From JAKAVN01 sp963796565 (GTDB taxonomy: Bacteria > Desulfobacterota > Binatia > Binatales > Binataceae), in the NCBI GenBank assembly GCA_963796565.1, contig CAWCMA010000001.1, positions 248,001-312,000 of the forward strand: a DNA stretch of 64,000 bases, given 5' to 3'. The notes below the pieces were generated by a model. It saw only the letters and a program-made list of their open reading frames with translations, searched no databases and had not been told where the DNA came from. Position 1 is the first letter of the stretch, and each line of letters starts with the position of its first letter. The position numbers and the translations under genes were made by a program. Shown one piece after another: positions 30,472-39,066 of the stretch.

Positions 30472-32052
30472 CTATGGGAACGTGTCGGGCGGCGGACGGC
30501 CGCGTATCGGCACGCCATCAAAACGGGCCGCAGGCGAGTCCGCACGCGCGAACAGCAATGCGTTGGAATCGCTATAGATAAGCTTCCAGTCGGGCCGGCG
30601 CTCCATCAGCGCGCGTACTGGCGCCGTAAGCGGGATCAGCACGAAGTCGTGCGGATAGGCGTTGAGCACCGCGGCAGCGCGCGGGCCGTCGAAGAAGAAA
30701 TCGAAATAGTCAGCGAGCACTTTTTGCGGATAGACCATGTCGTAGCGGCTGTCGATGAAGACCCTGGACTCGGGCGCGAGGTGAAAGATGAGGTACTCGC
30801 CCCAGCCGAAATCGCACAACACGTTGCCGCGCAGTCCGTGGGCATGCATGAATTCGACCGCGCCGCGAGGTTGAGGGAAGCCGTCGGGCAGGCTGCGCGA
30901 AAAGAGCCCGGTCGAAACCGCCATCACGATCGCGATCGCGCCGACCGCCACCTCATGCGAGCGCTTTCTCGGCTCCGCAGAAGCCGGATGGCCGAAACGC
31001 GTGGGCTCAAGCGCGAGTGCGGCATGGCGGCATAGCGGAACCACCGTGGCGATCACCGCCAGCGCCATGTTGCGCACCACTAAATAAGCGGCCACCCCCA
31101 TCATTGCCGCGATTGCCACCAGGGCGAGGTCGCCTCCGCGCGGGCGCAGTACAAAGCAAACCGCCAGCGCGGCGAGCGGGACAATCACCACGGCAAAGTT
31201 GATCGCGGTGCCGGGCGACTTCTGCCACAGCTCGGCAATCTTGAACAGCAACGGCTGCCATTCGCTGATCGCCGCGCGCGTCAGCGGATTGCGCATCGTG
31301 CGCATCACGGTAAGCCAATTGCCGATGCCGTCGGGATTCAGCAGCGTCGCGATTACGCAGCCGGCGGTAACTCCACCCAGACGCGTCGCGCGCCCAGGGG
31401 CATTGCCCGCCACGAAATCCTCGATCGCGATCACCGCCGTATACACCGCGAGCACTGCGAGGCCGACGAAGAAACCGCCATGCAAATTGGCCCACAGCAC
31501 GAACATTGGGATTGCGAGCCATAGCCGCCCGGCGCGCCGGTAGCTGTCGCGAGCGAGCAGCGCAAGCAGCGCGCTCAATGCGACGAAGTCGAACAGTTGC
31601 GGCCGAAACTGCATCATCGGCGCCAGCGCGACGGCGCCCGTCGTTAGCACGACCATTTGCAGCGATATCGGCGCGCCGGTCTCAGCCGCGCCCATCGCCA
31701 GCAATGTTATGGTCGCCGCCGTGGCGGCAAGCTTCATCAGCTTGAGTCCGACAACTCCGAAACCGTTCCAGCAGAGCGCCAGCACGACTTCGGAGAGCCA
31801 TTCGTGATCGTGCCAGGGCATACCCGCTGCGCTGTAGGAGTAGATATCGCGCGTCGGCAGATGGCCGCCGGTCAGGATGAGACGGCCGAAAACGAGGTGG
31901 CCCCAAAGGTCGGGGTCGGCCCAGCGGCCGGCGTCGGCGATCACGATGATGAAGGCCAGAAACGCGGGCGAGTAACGCAGCAGCGAAAGTGTCTGACCTG
32001 GCGCCGACACCTGTGCACGATGCTGCCCGATTTGCGCCTCCGGACTTTGCAT
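30472..32052 (-). CDS. Polytopic membrane protein, GT-C-like, copy 2
   Basis: 526 residues with about ten hydrophobic segments. Three conserved blocks lie in the first 90 residues: 'DPDLWGHLVFG', 'TRDIYSYSAAG' and 'WHDHEWLSEVVLALCW'. The soluble-looking C-terminal part has 'VLCDFGWGEYLIFHL', 'VFIDSRYDMVYP' and 'YPHDFVLIPL'. The acidic first loop and overall layout resemble GT-C glycosyltransferases (polyprenyl-sugar donors), but no family can be named. It is a paralogue of the next gene upstream on this strand and lies 53 bases from it. Last gene of the run GT39 / methyltransferase / copy 1 / copy 2. Confidence 0.6.
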   Translation of the reverse strand: MQSPEAQIGQHRAQVSAPGQTLSLLRYSPAFLAFIIVIADAGRWADPDLWGHLVFGRLILTGGHLPTRDIYSYSAAGMPWHDHEWLSEVVLALCWNGFGVVGLKLMKLAATAATITLLAMGAAETGAPISLQMVVLTTGAVALAPMMQFRPQLFDFVALSALLALLARDSYRRAGRLWLAIPMFVLWANLHGGFFVGLAVLAVYTAVIAIEDFVAGNAPGRATRLGGVTAGCVIATLLNPDGIGNWLTVMRTMRNPLTRAAISEWQPLLFKIAELWQKSPGTAINFAVVIVPLAALAVCFVLRPRGGDLALVAIAAMMGVAAYLVVRNMALAVIATVVPLCRHAALALEPTRFGHPASAEPRKRSHEVAVGAIAIVMAVSTGLFSRSLPDGFPQPRGAVEFMHAHGLRGNVLCDFGWGEYLIFHLAPESRVFIDSRYDMVYPQKVLADYFDFFFDGPRAAAVLNAYPHDFVLIPLTAPVRALMERRPDWKLIYSDSNALLFARADSPAARFDGVPIRGRPPPDTFP

Positions 32053-32105
32053 CTAATATTTGGCCGCCATCACCGCCCCCGGCGCCCGCGCGTACTGCAC
32101 GGGCG

Positions 32106-33665
32106 TCATGGAAATCCGCCCGGCAGCGTGGTTGCGGTTACGGGCAGGCCCGGCAGGCGTGCGGCGGGCGCGCTCGCGCGTGCGTAAAGCAGCGCGACGT
32201 TGTCGCGATAGAGCAGCTTCCAGTCCGGCCGCCGCTCCATCAGGCGGCGCGCCGGCGCTTGCAGTCCGATCAGCACGAAGTCGTGGGGATAGGAATCGAG
32301 CACCGCGCCCGCGTCGGGTTCGTCGAAATAAAATTCGAGGTAATCGCGGATGACTTCGAACGGATAGACGGTGTCGTAGCGGCCGTCGATGAAAACTTTG
32401 TCCGCCGGCGCGGCGTGCCAGATGAGATACTCGCCCCATCCGAACTCGTTCAGCACGTTGCCATGCAGGCCGTGGGCGTTCATGAAGGCGAGCACGGCGG
32501 AAGGATAGCCGCGGTCCGGCGCGAGCTCTCGCGAAAACAGTCCGCCGCCGCCGGCCATCACGCAGGCCACCGCAAGCATCGCCAAGTGGCTCGCCGGACG
32601 CCATGGCGCCGCCGGCCGACGGGCACCGGCGCGCCGCGCACGCAGCATCGCGAGATGGTGTGTCAGCGGTCCGCTCACCGCCATCGCGGCGAGCGCCATG
32701 TTGCGCACAGAAAGAAAAGCCGCGAGCGCCATCATCGCCGCCACCGCGACCAGCGGCAGATCGCCACCGCGCGGCGCCGCCGCCCATGCGACCGCCAGCG
32801 TGGCCACCATCGCGATCACCGCAAGGTAAAGCACGACCCCCGAGGGCGCCGCATGCCACTGCGCCAGCATCGCCCACCAAAGCGGCTGCCAATCATCGAC
32901 CACGTTGCGCGTGTAGGGGTTGCGCAGCGCGTGCGCCACCGTGCTCCAGATCCCGATCCCGTACGGATTGATCAGCGTTGCCGCGGCGGCGACGACGGTC
33001 AGCAGAGATAGCCCGGCCCCGCGCCGCCATCCCGCGCCCGCAGCGAGATCGCATAGCGCCGCGACGGCCGAGTAGAGCGCCAGCGTGGCGATGCCGATGA
33101 AAAAGCCGCCGTGGAGGTTCGCCCACAGCGCCATCAGCGGAATCGCCAGCCACAGTCGGGCGCCACCGCGGCGGTAGTTGTCGCGCGCCAGCAGGGCGAG
33201 CAGCGCGCCCAGCAAAACGAAGCTGAACATCTGCGGCCGAAACTGCGCCTGCAGCAGAAACCCACATGCCGCCGCGAACAGTACCGCAAGCTGGATGGTG
33301 GGCGGCGCGCCCGTCGAAGCCTCGGTGTCGGCGACAAATAGCAAAGCCGTCGCCGTGCAGGCGAATTTCCACAGATTGAGCCCGACCACGCCGGCGGCAT
33401 TGTATACGGCCGCCATCACGACTTCGGCGAGCCATTCGTGATCGCGCCATCGATCGCCCGCCGCCGAGTAGGAATATGTGTCGTGATGTAGCAGGTGACG
33501 CCCAGCGATGAAGAGCTGACCGAAGCGCAGATGGCCCCAGAGGTCGGGATCGGTGTGGCGGTTGGAATCGGCGAGCAGGATCGCGATCAAAACGGCGGCG
33601 GGCGCGTAGCGCAGGAGCGAATTGCGTGCCGGCCGGGACGCGGGAGTTCCGGTTAAGCTGCGCAC
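32106..33665 (-). CDS. Polytopic membrane protein, GT-C-like, copy 1
   Basis: 519 residues from a GTG. It keeps the same blocks as copy 2: 'DPDLWGHLRFG', 'HDTYSYSAAG', 'WRDHEWLAEVV' and, near the end, 'VLNEFGWGEYLIWHA', 'VFIDGRYDTVYP' and 'YPHDFVLIGL'. About ten membrane segments. The two proteins clearly come from a tandem duplication but are well diverged, so both have probably been retained for function. The gene follows the methyltransferase gene by 21 bases. Confidence 0.6.
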   Translation of the reverse strand: MRSLTGTPASRPARNSLLRYAPAAVLIAILLADSNRHTDPDLWGHLRFGQLFIAGRHLLHHDTYSYSAAGDRWRDHEWLAEVVMAAVYNAAGVVGLNLWKFACTATALLFVADTEASTGAPPTIQLAVLFAAACGFLLQAQFRPQMFSFVLLGALLALLARDNYRRGGARLWLAIPLMALWANLHGGFFIGIATLALYSAVAALCDLAAGAGWRRGAGLSLLTVVAAAATLINPYGIGIWSTVAHALRNPYTRNVVDDWQPLWWAMLAQWHAAPSGVVLYLAVIAMVATLAVAWAAAPRGGDLPLVAVAAMMALAAFLSVRNMALAAMAVSGPLTHHLAMLRARRAGARRPAAPWRPASHLAMLAVACVMAGGGGLFSRELAPDRGYPSAVLAFMNAHGLHGNVLNEFGWGEYLIWHAAPADKVFIDGRYDTVYPFEVIRDYLEFYFDEPDAGAVLDSYPHDFVLIGLQAPARRLMERRPDWKLLYRDNVALLYARASAPAARLPGLPVTATTLPGGFP

Positions 33666-33686
33666 TGCTGCGCCCCGTACCGCTGC

Positions 33687-34547
33687 TCAGGCGCGCGCGG
33701 CCACGCAGATGGTCTCGTTGGGCAGCCGAAGTGAGCCGTCGGCGCGGCGATACGGCGCCGCCGCTTCGGCGGTCGCGCGAAAGATCTGTTCGCGCATCTC
33801 GGGCGTGCATTGCTCAAGCACCGCCCGCATCGGAGCGTTCACGTCAGCTCGAAAGCGCGTGAATTCGTCGGCTGAGGCAAACTCGAATACCACCTCGAGC
33901 GACTCGCTGCGCACCTCGCTGAAGCCGGCGCGCTCGAGCGCGCTCGTCAAGATCGATACGTCGGCAAGGCGGAACGGATCGAGCGCGCCGGGCTGACGCG
34001 GCGGCAGGCCGGCGACCTTGCGGACGGCGTCGCTTCCGAGACTTATCATCGGCGCCTTCTCTGGCGTCGACCAGACGGCGGTGCCAAAACGTGCGCCGGG
34101 CTTGAGCGCGCGGCGAATTCCGCGGGCCGCCGAATCGAGGTCGGGCACGAACATCAGGCCCCAGCGGCAAATCGCGGAGTCGAACGCATGTTCGTCCGTC
34201 TCCAGGGATTCGATATCGCCGACGCGAAACTCCAGGTTGCCGAGGCCGAGCGCCGCCGCCCGCTCGCGCGCCACCGCGAGCATCCCGGGCGACTGGTCGA
34301 TCGCGACGACGAGGCCGGCCGCGCCAACGCGGCGTGCGGCGGTAATCGCCGGCTCACCAATTCCCGTTGCGAGGTCGGCCACGCGATGGCCCGGGCGCAC
34401 GGTGGCGAGTTCGACCAGGCGGTCGCTGACGTGCTGCGCGGCGCGCTCGAAGGTACTCCACCATTGTTTCCAGCCCGCGGCCGCGGCGTCCCAATCGATA
34501 CGCTGCTGCTGCTTGAGTTCGCTCATTGCCTGGTTCTGATCGCTCAT
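33687..34547 (-). CDS. Class I SAM-dependent methyltransferase
   Basis: 286 residues, ATG with GGGAG upstream. SAM-binding motif I 'VADLATGIGEPAITAARRVG', acidic motif II 'VVAIDQSPGMLAVAR', then 'VGDIESLET' and 'DSAICRWGLMFVPDLDSAARGIRRALKPGARF', the usual UbiE/COQ5-like series. Methyl acceptor unknown. Position within a run of membrane glycosyltransferase-like genes suggests a lipid, quinone or glycan substrate. Confidence 0.87.
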   Translation of the reverse strand: MSDQNQAMSELKQQQRIDWDAAAAGWKQWWSTFERAAQHVSDRLVELATVRPGHRVADLATGIGEPAITAARRVGAAGLVVAIDQSPGMLAVARERAAALGLGNLEFRVGDIESLETDEHAFDSAICRWGLMFVPDLDSAARGIRRALKPGARFGTAVWSTPEKAPMISLGSDAVRKVAGLPPRQPGALDPFRLADVSILTSALERAGFSEVRSESLEVVFEFASADEFTRFRADVNAPMRAVLEQCTPEMREQIFRATAEAAAPYRRADGSLRLPNETICVAARA

Positions 34548-34571
34548 AACCTAATCTCCCGCCGATCGGTC

Positions 34572-36134
34572 TCACTGCGCGTGCCTGCCGCGGCCATTTA
34601 CCCGTACGCCGCGAAAGCCGGCGAGCGAATGTGGGTACCGCGCGAGCAGCTTCGCAGCTTTTTCCCTCGCATTCCACTGGTCGCCGATCACCAGAACCCG
34701 CGCATCGGAATCGTGCGCATCGGAGTCGCCCGCCGCAATGGCGGCTCCGGCGGCTCGCGTATCCCGCAGATAATAGCGCACCACGTTGACCGCGAACGGC
34801 GGCGCGACCGCGACCTTCATGCCCGGGGCGATCGCGGCGGCGGCCGCATGGGCGGCCTCGCGCCACTGAGTATCGTGCGGGCGCTGCCGGTAGGCGTGGA
34901 GATGGCCGAGCGCCAACACCACTGTCAATCCCATCACGCCGATCGCGCCAAGCGGACCAAGTGCGGCTCCGCGTATCGATGCGCTGCGCAGTTCCCACGC
35001 GCCGAGCGCGGCTAGCATGAAAAACGGTACGAAACACCAGAGCGCGTAGCGTTCGACGAACATCGGCGAGAACGCATACGAAGCGACGAGCATCAGCAGC
35101 GGCGGCAGCCACATCCACGCGAGCGCGAACGTCACTGCCGCACGCGCGCGAAACCATCCCCGCCACGCTCCCCATCCCGCAAGCGCCGCCATCACCGGAA
35201 AGGCGAAACTGCCGACGGCCTTGTTGAACAGCGCGAGCGGCGCCCACCATCGCGGCCGCTCGATCCACGCCGTCGCGCCGTTGGCGAATGCGCTCGCGCC
35301 CGTACGCAGGGCCGGCAGTGCCACGACCAAAAACAACGCGGCGCCCGCGCCGAGCGTGGCGGCGATCGCGAGCTGCGGGGCCATCCGCGGCGCCCCCGCG
35401 CGGCGCGCCGGCATCCGCGGCAAAGCGGGCAGGCATAGCGCCTCGGCCACGACCATGAAGGCAGCGCTGAAATGCGTGGCGACGGCGAGCGCGGTGAGCA
35501 CGGCGAGCGGCGCGAGATCGAAGCGGCTGTCGCGCCGCGCGGCGCGAATGAAAAACCATATCTGGAGCAGAACGATCAGCAGCGCGAGCGGGTACATCCG
35601 AAGCTCGCGCGCGTACTTGATCGTCACCAGGTCAACGGCGAAAAGCAATGCGGCAAGGACCGCGACCGTCTCGGCCTCCGCGGACGGAATTCCACCGAAT
35701 GCGACGCTCTCACTTGGGGCCGTCGAGGATCGCGCGTCGAGCAGTTCGCGCACGAGCGCGAACACGACGACGATGGCGAACGTGTCGAGCAGCGCCGAAA
35801 GCGCCCGCATCGCGCCGAGCTCATCGCCAAAGAGCTTCATCCAGCCATGCAGAACGATTTCGTACACGGCGAGCTTACCGGGATTGAGTACCGCCTGGAT
35901 GCGCACGACTTCGGCGAGGGTCGGCGCGGCGGCGGCGGCCCACGACGCGCCTTCGTCGGCTGACATCTCGCGCGCGCCGATCGCGGCAAAGCGCAGCCAA
36001 CCGCCGAGCGCTACCGCGACCGCGAGCAGCGCTACCGTGAGCGCTCGCGCCGGAGCGCGCCCGGCCACGATGGGCGAGAGAGAACGGGCCGGTGTGGTTG
36101 CCGCAGGCGCGCTAGTTTGAAAATCAGCGGTCAC
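34572..36134 (-). CDS. GT39/ArnT-like membrane glycosyltransferase
   Basis: 520 residues with about eleven hydrophobic segments. The first outer loop carries the acidic motif 'MSADEGASW', followed by 'LNPGKLAVYEIVLHGWMKLFGDELGAMRALSALL'-type sequence (here in shortened form) typical of GT39/PMT_2 proteins such as ArnT. Such enzymes move sugars from polyprenyl phosphate to lipids or proteins on the outer face of the inner membrane. First gene of a - strand run of four. Confidence 0.82.
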   Translation of the reverse strand: MTADFQTSAPAATTPARSLSPIVAGRAPARALTVALLAVAVALGGWLRFAAIGAREMSADEGASWAAAAAPTLAEVVRIQAVLNPGKLAVYEIVLHGWMKLFGDELGAMRALSALLDTFAIVVVFALVRELLDARSSTAPSESVAFGGIPSAEAETVAVLAALLFAVDLVTIKYARELRMYPLALLIVLLQIWFFIRAARRDSRFDLAPLAVLTALAVATHFSAAFMVVAEALCLPALPRMPARRAGAPRMAPQLAIAATLGAGAALFLVVALPALRTGASAFANGATAWIERPRWWAPLALFNKAVGSFAFPVMAALAGWGAWRGWFRARAAVTFALAWMWLPPLLMLVASYAFSPMFVERYALWCFVPFFMLAALGAWELRSASIRGAALGPLGAIGVMGLTVVLALGHLHAYRQRPHDTQWREAAHAAAAAIAPGMKVAVAPPFAVNVVRYYLRDTRAAGAAIAAGDSDAHDSDARVLVIGDQWNAREKAAKLLARYPHSLAGFRGVRVNGRGRHAQ

Positions 36135-36195
36135 GAATCAAGCGACACAGCGATTGGCGCCGGCGGCCGTCGGGCAATCTACAGTTTCCTTTTTG

Positions 36196-36465
36196 CTACA
36201 GGCCCTTTCTTAGCTTCGGTGCGGGGCGGAAACCGATGGTGCGCGCGGCCGGAATGGTCATCGGACTCTGCGTGCGCGGGTTGTAGCCCGAACGCGCGCG
36301 GCGGCGGCGCACTGAGAAGGTGCCGAAACCGGGCACCCAGAAGCGTTTGTCTTTGCGAATCGCGCGCGCGATATGATCGAAGGTCAACTCGATGGCGCGC
36401 GCGGCAGTCTTCTTCTCCAGGCGCGTCGCACGCGCCACGGTCTCGATCAGTTCGGCCTTGGTCAT
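36196..36465 (-). CDS. HU/IHF-family DNA-binding protein
   Basis: 89 residues from the ATG at 36465, with GGGAGG 9 bases upstream. The sequence starts 'MTKAELIETVARAT', has the 'GFGTFSVRRRRARSGYNPRT' turn, a Pro-containing beta arm ('MTIPAARTIGFRPAPKLR') and ends at the usual length. HU proteins bend and compact DNA as dimers. A long frame running through this gene from 37212 is mostly a shadow of ppx; only its last 89 codons are real. Confidence 0.92.
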   Translation of the reverse strand: MTKAELIETVARATRLEKKTAARAIELTFDHIARAIRKDKRFWVPGFGTFSVRRRRARSGYNPRTQSPMTIPAARTIGFRPAPKLRKGL

Positions 36466-36578
36466 GACTTCGTGCCTCCCCGGCTTAACCGTTATAGCGC
36501 CGTTATAGCGCGGGAGCACGCCGCGACAAGAACGAGACGAGCTCGAAGTCAACCCGCAGGACTGGCGTGTCCGGCCGC

Positions 36579-37550
36579 TCAGGATGGCTTTGGCGGCGGC
36601 TGCACTGAAGGGCCCAACTCGCGCCAGACCAGGCCCCAGCGCACACCCTGGTCGCTCACGGTGACACTGCTCACATTGGCCTCGCTCATCACGCGCTCGA
36701 GAATAGCAGTGCCGGCGAAGATCACATCGGCGCGTGCGGGATCGAGACCCTTGAGCTTTTGCCGTCCGACCAGCGGCGTCGAGCCGAGCAGGGCCAGGAC
36801 GCGCTCGACCTCCTCGCGTGAGAGCTGGTAGCCGTGCACACGGTTCGGATCGTAAGTTTCCATCTCGAGCGCGATCGCGCATACGGTGGTCACGGTGCCC
36901 GCGATCCCGATCAGCAGATCGGCTTCGAATTTCCATCCCAGCCCCGTGAGTTCGGCATCGATGGCCAGGCGGAGGTCGGCGGCCTCGCGCGTCGTCGGGG
37001 GGTCGTGATGGATGATGCGCTCGGTGAGACGGACTGAACCGATTTGCAGGCTCGCAAGCTTTAGCTTGGCGCTGGACTCGGTGCTGATGAACTCGGTCGC
37101 ACTGCCGCCGGCGCGGATAAACTCGGTCGAACCGCCACCGATGTCGATGATGAGAAGCCGCTGGGATGGGTCCAGGCGCAAGCCACGCACCACTGCCAGG
37201 TAGGACAGCCATGCCTCGGTCTCGCCCGAAACGATCTGCAGTTCGATGCCCGTGCGCTCGCGCACGCGGCGGATCAGGGTTTCGCCGTCGGCGGCGTCGC
37301 GCAGCGTGGCAGTGCCGGCGGTCAGAATCTTCTCGGCGCCTGCGGCTCGCGCCTGCTCGACAAATTCAGCGATCGTGTCGAGCGTGCGGAGCGCGGCGGC
37401 CGGGTCGAGGCGATGGTTCTGGTCGACGCCCTGTCCCAGGCGCGTGACGCGCGCGAGATCGATCACGCGGCGCGCGCCGCCGTCGGCCGTGGTCTCAGCC
37501 ACGAGCATCAGGACCGTGTTGGTGCCGACGTCGAGCGCGCCAATCTTCAT
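36579..37550 (-). CDS. Ppx/GppA-family phosphatase
   Basis: 323 residues. The actin-like ATPase fold motifs are 'ALDVGTNTVLMLVAE' (phosphate 1), 'LIIDIGGGSTEFI' (phosphate 2) and 'IGIAGTVTTV'. It is the short form without the C-terminal HD domain, as in many non-enteric bacteria. Substrate is polyphosphate or pppGpp; the choice cannot be made from sequence. Its ATG overlaps the trmFO stop (ATGA), so it is translated with trmFO. Confidence 0.9.
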   Translation of the reverse strand: MKIGALDVGTNTVLMLVAETTADGGARRVIDLARVTRLGQGVDQNHRLDPAAALRTLDTIAEFVEQARAAGAEKILTAGTATLRDAADGETLIRRVRERTGIELQIVSGETEAWLSYLAVVRGLRLDPSQRLLIIDIGGGSTEFIRAGGSATEFISTESSAKLKLASLQIGSVRLTERIIHHDPPTTREAADLRLAIDAELTGLGWKFEADLLIGIAGTVTTVCAIALEMETYDPNRVHGYQLSREEVERVLALLGSTPLVGRQKLKGLDPARADVIFAGTAILERVMSEANVSSVTVSDQGVRWGLVWRELGPSVQPPPKPS

Positions 37551-38896
37551 TGGGTTCCCTGCGGCAACGACGGTATGGCGGACTCAGCGCGCGCGCACTC
37601 GGCGATAAACTCGTCGATCGCGCCAAGTGCGCGGGCCGCCATGTCGATCTTCTTCTGCTTGCCGCGCGAGCGCGTCCCAAGCTCCGGCATCAGGCCGTAG
37701 TTGGCGTTCATCGGCTGAAAATCACGCCGGCCTTGATCGGTAATATAGGCGACCAGCGAACCGAGCGCGGTTACCGGCGGCGGCACGACCAGCGGACGGC
37801 CGTTCACCAGGTTGGCCGCGTTGAGCGCCGCGAGCAAACCAGCGGCCGCCGACTCGACGTAGCCTTCGACGCCGATCATCTGGCCGGCCACAAACAGGTC
37901 GTCGCGTCCGATTAGTTGAAGCGTGGGACGCAGCAGCCGCGGCGAATCGATAAAGGTGTTGCGATGGAGCGAGCCCAGCCGCACAAACTCGGCGCGCGCC
38001 AGGCCCGGAATCATCCGCAGCACGCGGCGCTGCTCGGGATAGGTCATCTTGGTCTGGAAGCCGACCATGTTGTACAGACGCGCCGCGCGATCGTCCTGGC
38101 GCAACTGCACCACCGCGAACGGGCGACGCGCGCCGCGCGGATCGTCTAGCCCCACTGGGCGCATCGGGCCGAAAGCGAGGGTCTGCGGTCCGCGCCGCGC
38201 CATCTCCTCGATCGGCATGCAACCCTCGAAGTAGACCGGCCGCTCGAAGGGATGCGCCGCGACCTTGTCGGCCGCGAGCAGTGCGGCGACGAACGCGTTG
38301 TACTCGGCCTCATTCATCGGGCAGTTGATATAGTCGTCGCCGCCGCGGCCCCATCGCGAGGCGCGGAAAGCGACTTCCATGTCGATTGAGTCGGCGCTGA
38401 CGATCGGCGCGATCGCGTCGTAGAAATAGAGATGGCGTGCGCCGACCAGGCGGTTCAGATCCGCTTCCAGGGCCGGACTGGTGAGCGGGCCGCTGGCGAG
38501 GATGGTTACTCGGTCGGGAATCGCGGTGACCTCTTCGCGCACGACCTCGACCATCGGATGGCCGGTCAGAGCGTCGGTAAGTGAACGCGCGAATTCATCG
38601 CGGTCCACCGCCAGCGCGGAGCCGGCCGGAACCCGAGTGCCGTCGGCGGCGGTGATGACCAGCGAGCCGAGCCGGCGCATCTCCTCCTTGAGCACGCCGA
38701 CCGCCGCGTCCATCGAGTCGCTACGCAGCGAATTCGAGCACACCAGTTCACCGAAGAGCGCGGTCTGATGCGCCTCGGTCATGCGGACGGGGCGCATCTC
38801 AAAAAGCCGCACACGCACGCCGCGGCGGGCGAGCTGCCAGGCAGCTTCGCTACCCGCCAAGCCCGCGCCGATCACGTTGACAGTTGGAACAGTCAC
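37547..38896 (-). CDS. trmFO: Folate-dependent tRNA m5U54 methyltransferase TrmFO
   Basis: 449 residues from a GTG. The FAD-binding start 'VNVIGAGLAGSEAAWQLA' is followed by the TrmFO-specific 'FEMRPVRMTEAHQT' and 'ELVCSNSLRSDSM', which contains the catalytic Cys. Later 'GCMPIEEMARRG' and 'GQMIGVEGYVESAAAG' are also diagnostic. It methylates U54 in the tRNA T-loop using methylene-THF. Length is normal. Upstream of ppx in an operon. Confidence 0.95.
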   Translation of the reverse strand: MTVPTVNVIGAGLAGSEAAWQLARRGVRVRLFEMRPVRMTEAHQTALFGELVCSNSLRSDSMDAAVGVLKEEMRRLGSLVITAADGTRVPAGSALAVDRDEFARSLTDALTGHPMVEVVREEVTAIPDRVTILASGPLTSPALEADLNRLVGARHLYFYDAIAPIVSADSIDMEVAFRASRWGRGGDDYINCPMNEAEYNAFVAALLAADKVAAHPFERPVYFEGCMPIEEMARRGPQTLAFGPMRPVGLDDPRGARRPFAVVQLRQDDRAARLYNMVGFQTKMTYPEQRRVLRMIPGLARAEFVRLGSLHRNTFIDSPRLLRPTLQLIGRDDLFVAGQMIGVEGYVESAAAGLLAALNAANLVNGRPLVVPPPVTALGSLVAYITDQGRRDFQPMNANYGLMPELGTRSRGKQKKIDMAARALGAIDEFIAECARAESAIPSLPQGTQ

Positions 38897-39010
38897 CGAA
38901 GAAGGCTAGCGTGCCCGCATAAGCGACGGCAAGTCGACTGTAAATCAGCACGAGAAAGCCGCGCAGACGAAGAATATTTTGCGCTTTCTCGCTCGACCCC
39001 CACCTCAATT

Positions 39011-39035
39011 CTCCCCCAAGACTGAAGGGGGGGAG
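39011..39035. terminator. GC hairpin between topA and trmFO
   Basis: CTCCCCC-aagactgaa-GGGGGGGAG forms a 7-bp stem in the 170-base gap after topA (- strand) and before trmFO (- strand). There is no T-run on either side. It could attenuate topA transcription before trmFO; this is inference. Confidence 0.35.
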
Positions 39036-39066
39036 GAGGCCAGCGATGACGATTGTCTGTCTGTCC

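Noticed and set aside
36196..37212. 338-codon frame containing HU
   Set aside because: Only the last 89 codons are HU, with their own start and ribosome site; the rest is a shadow of ppx.
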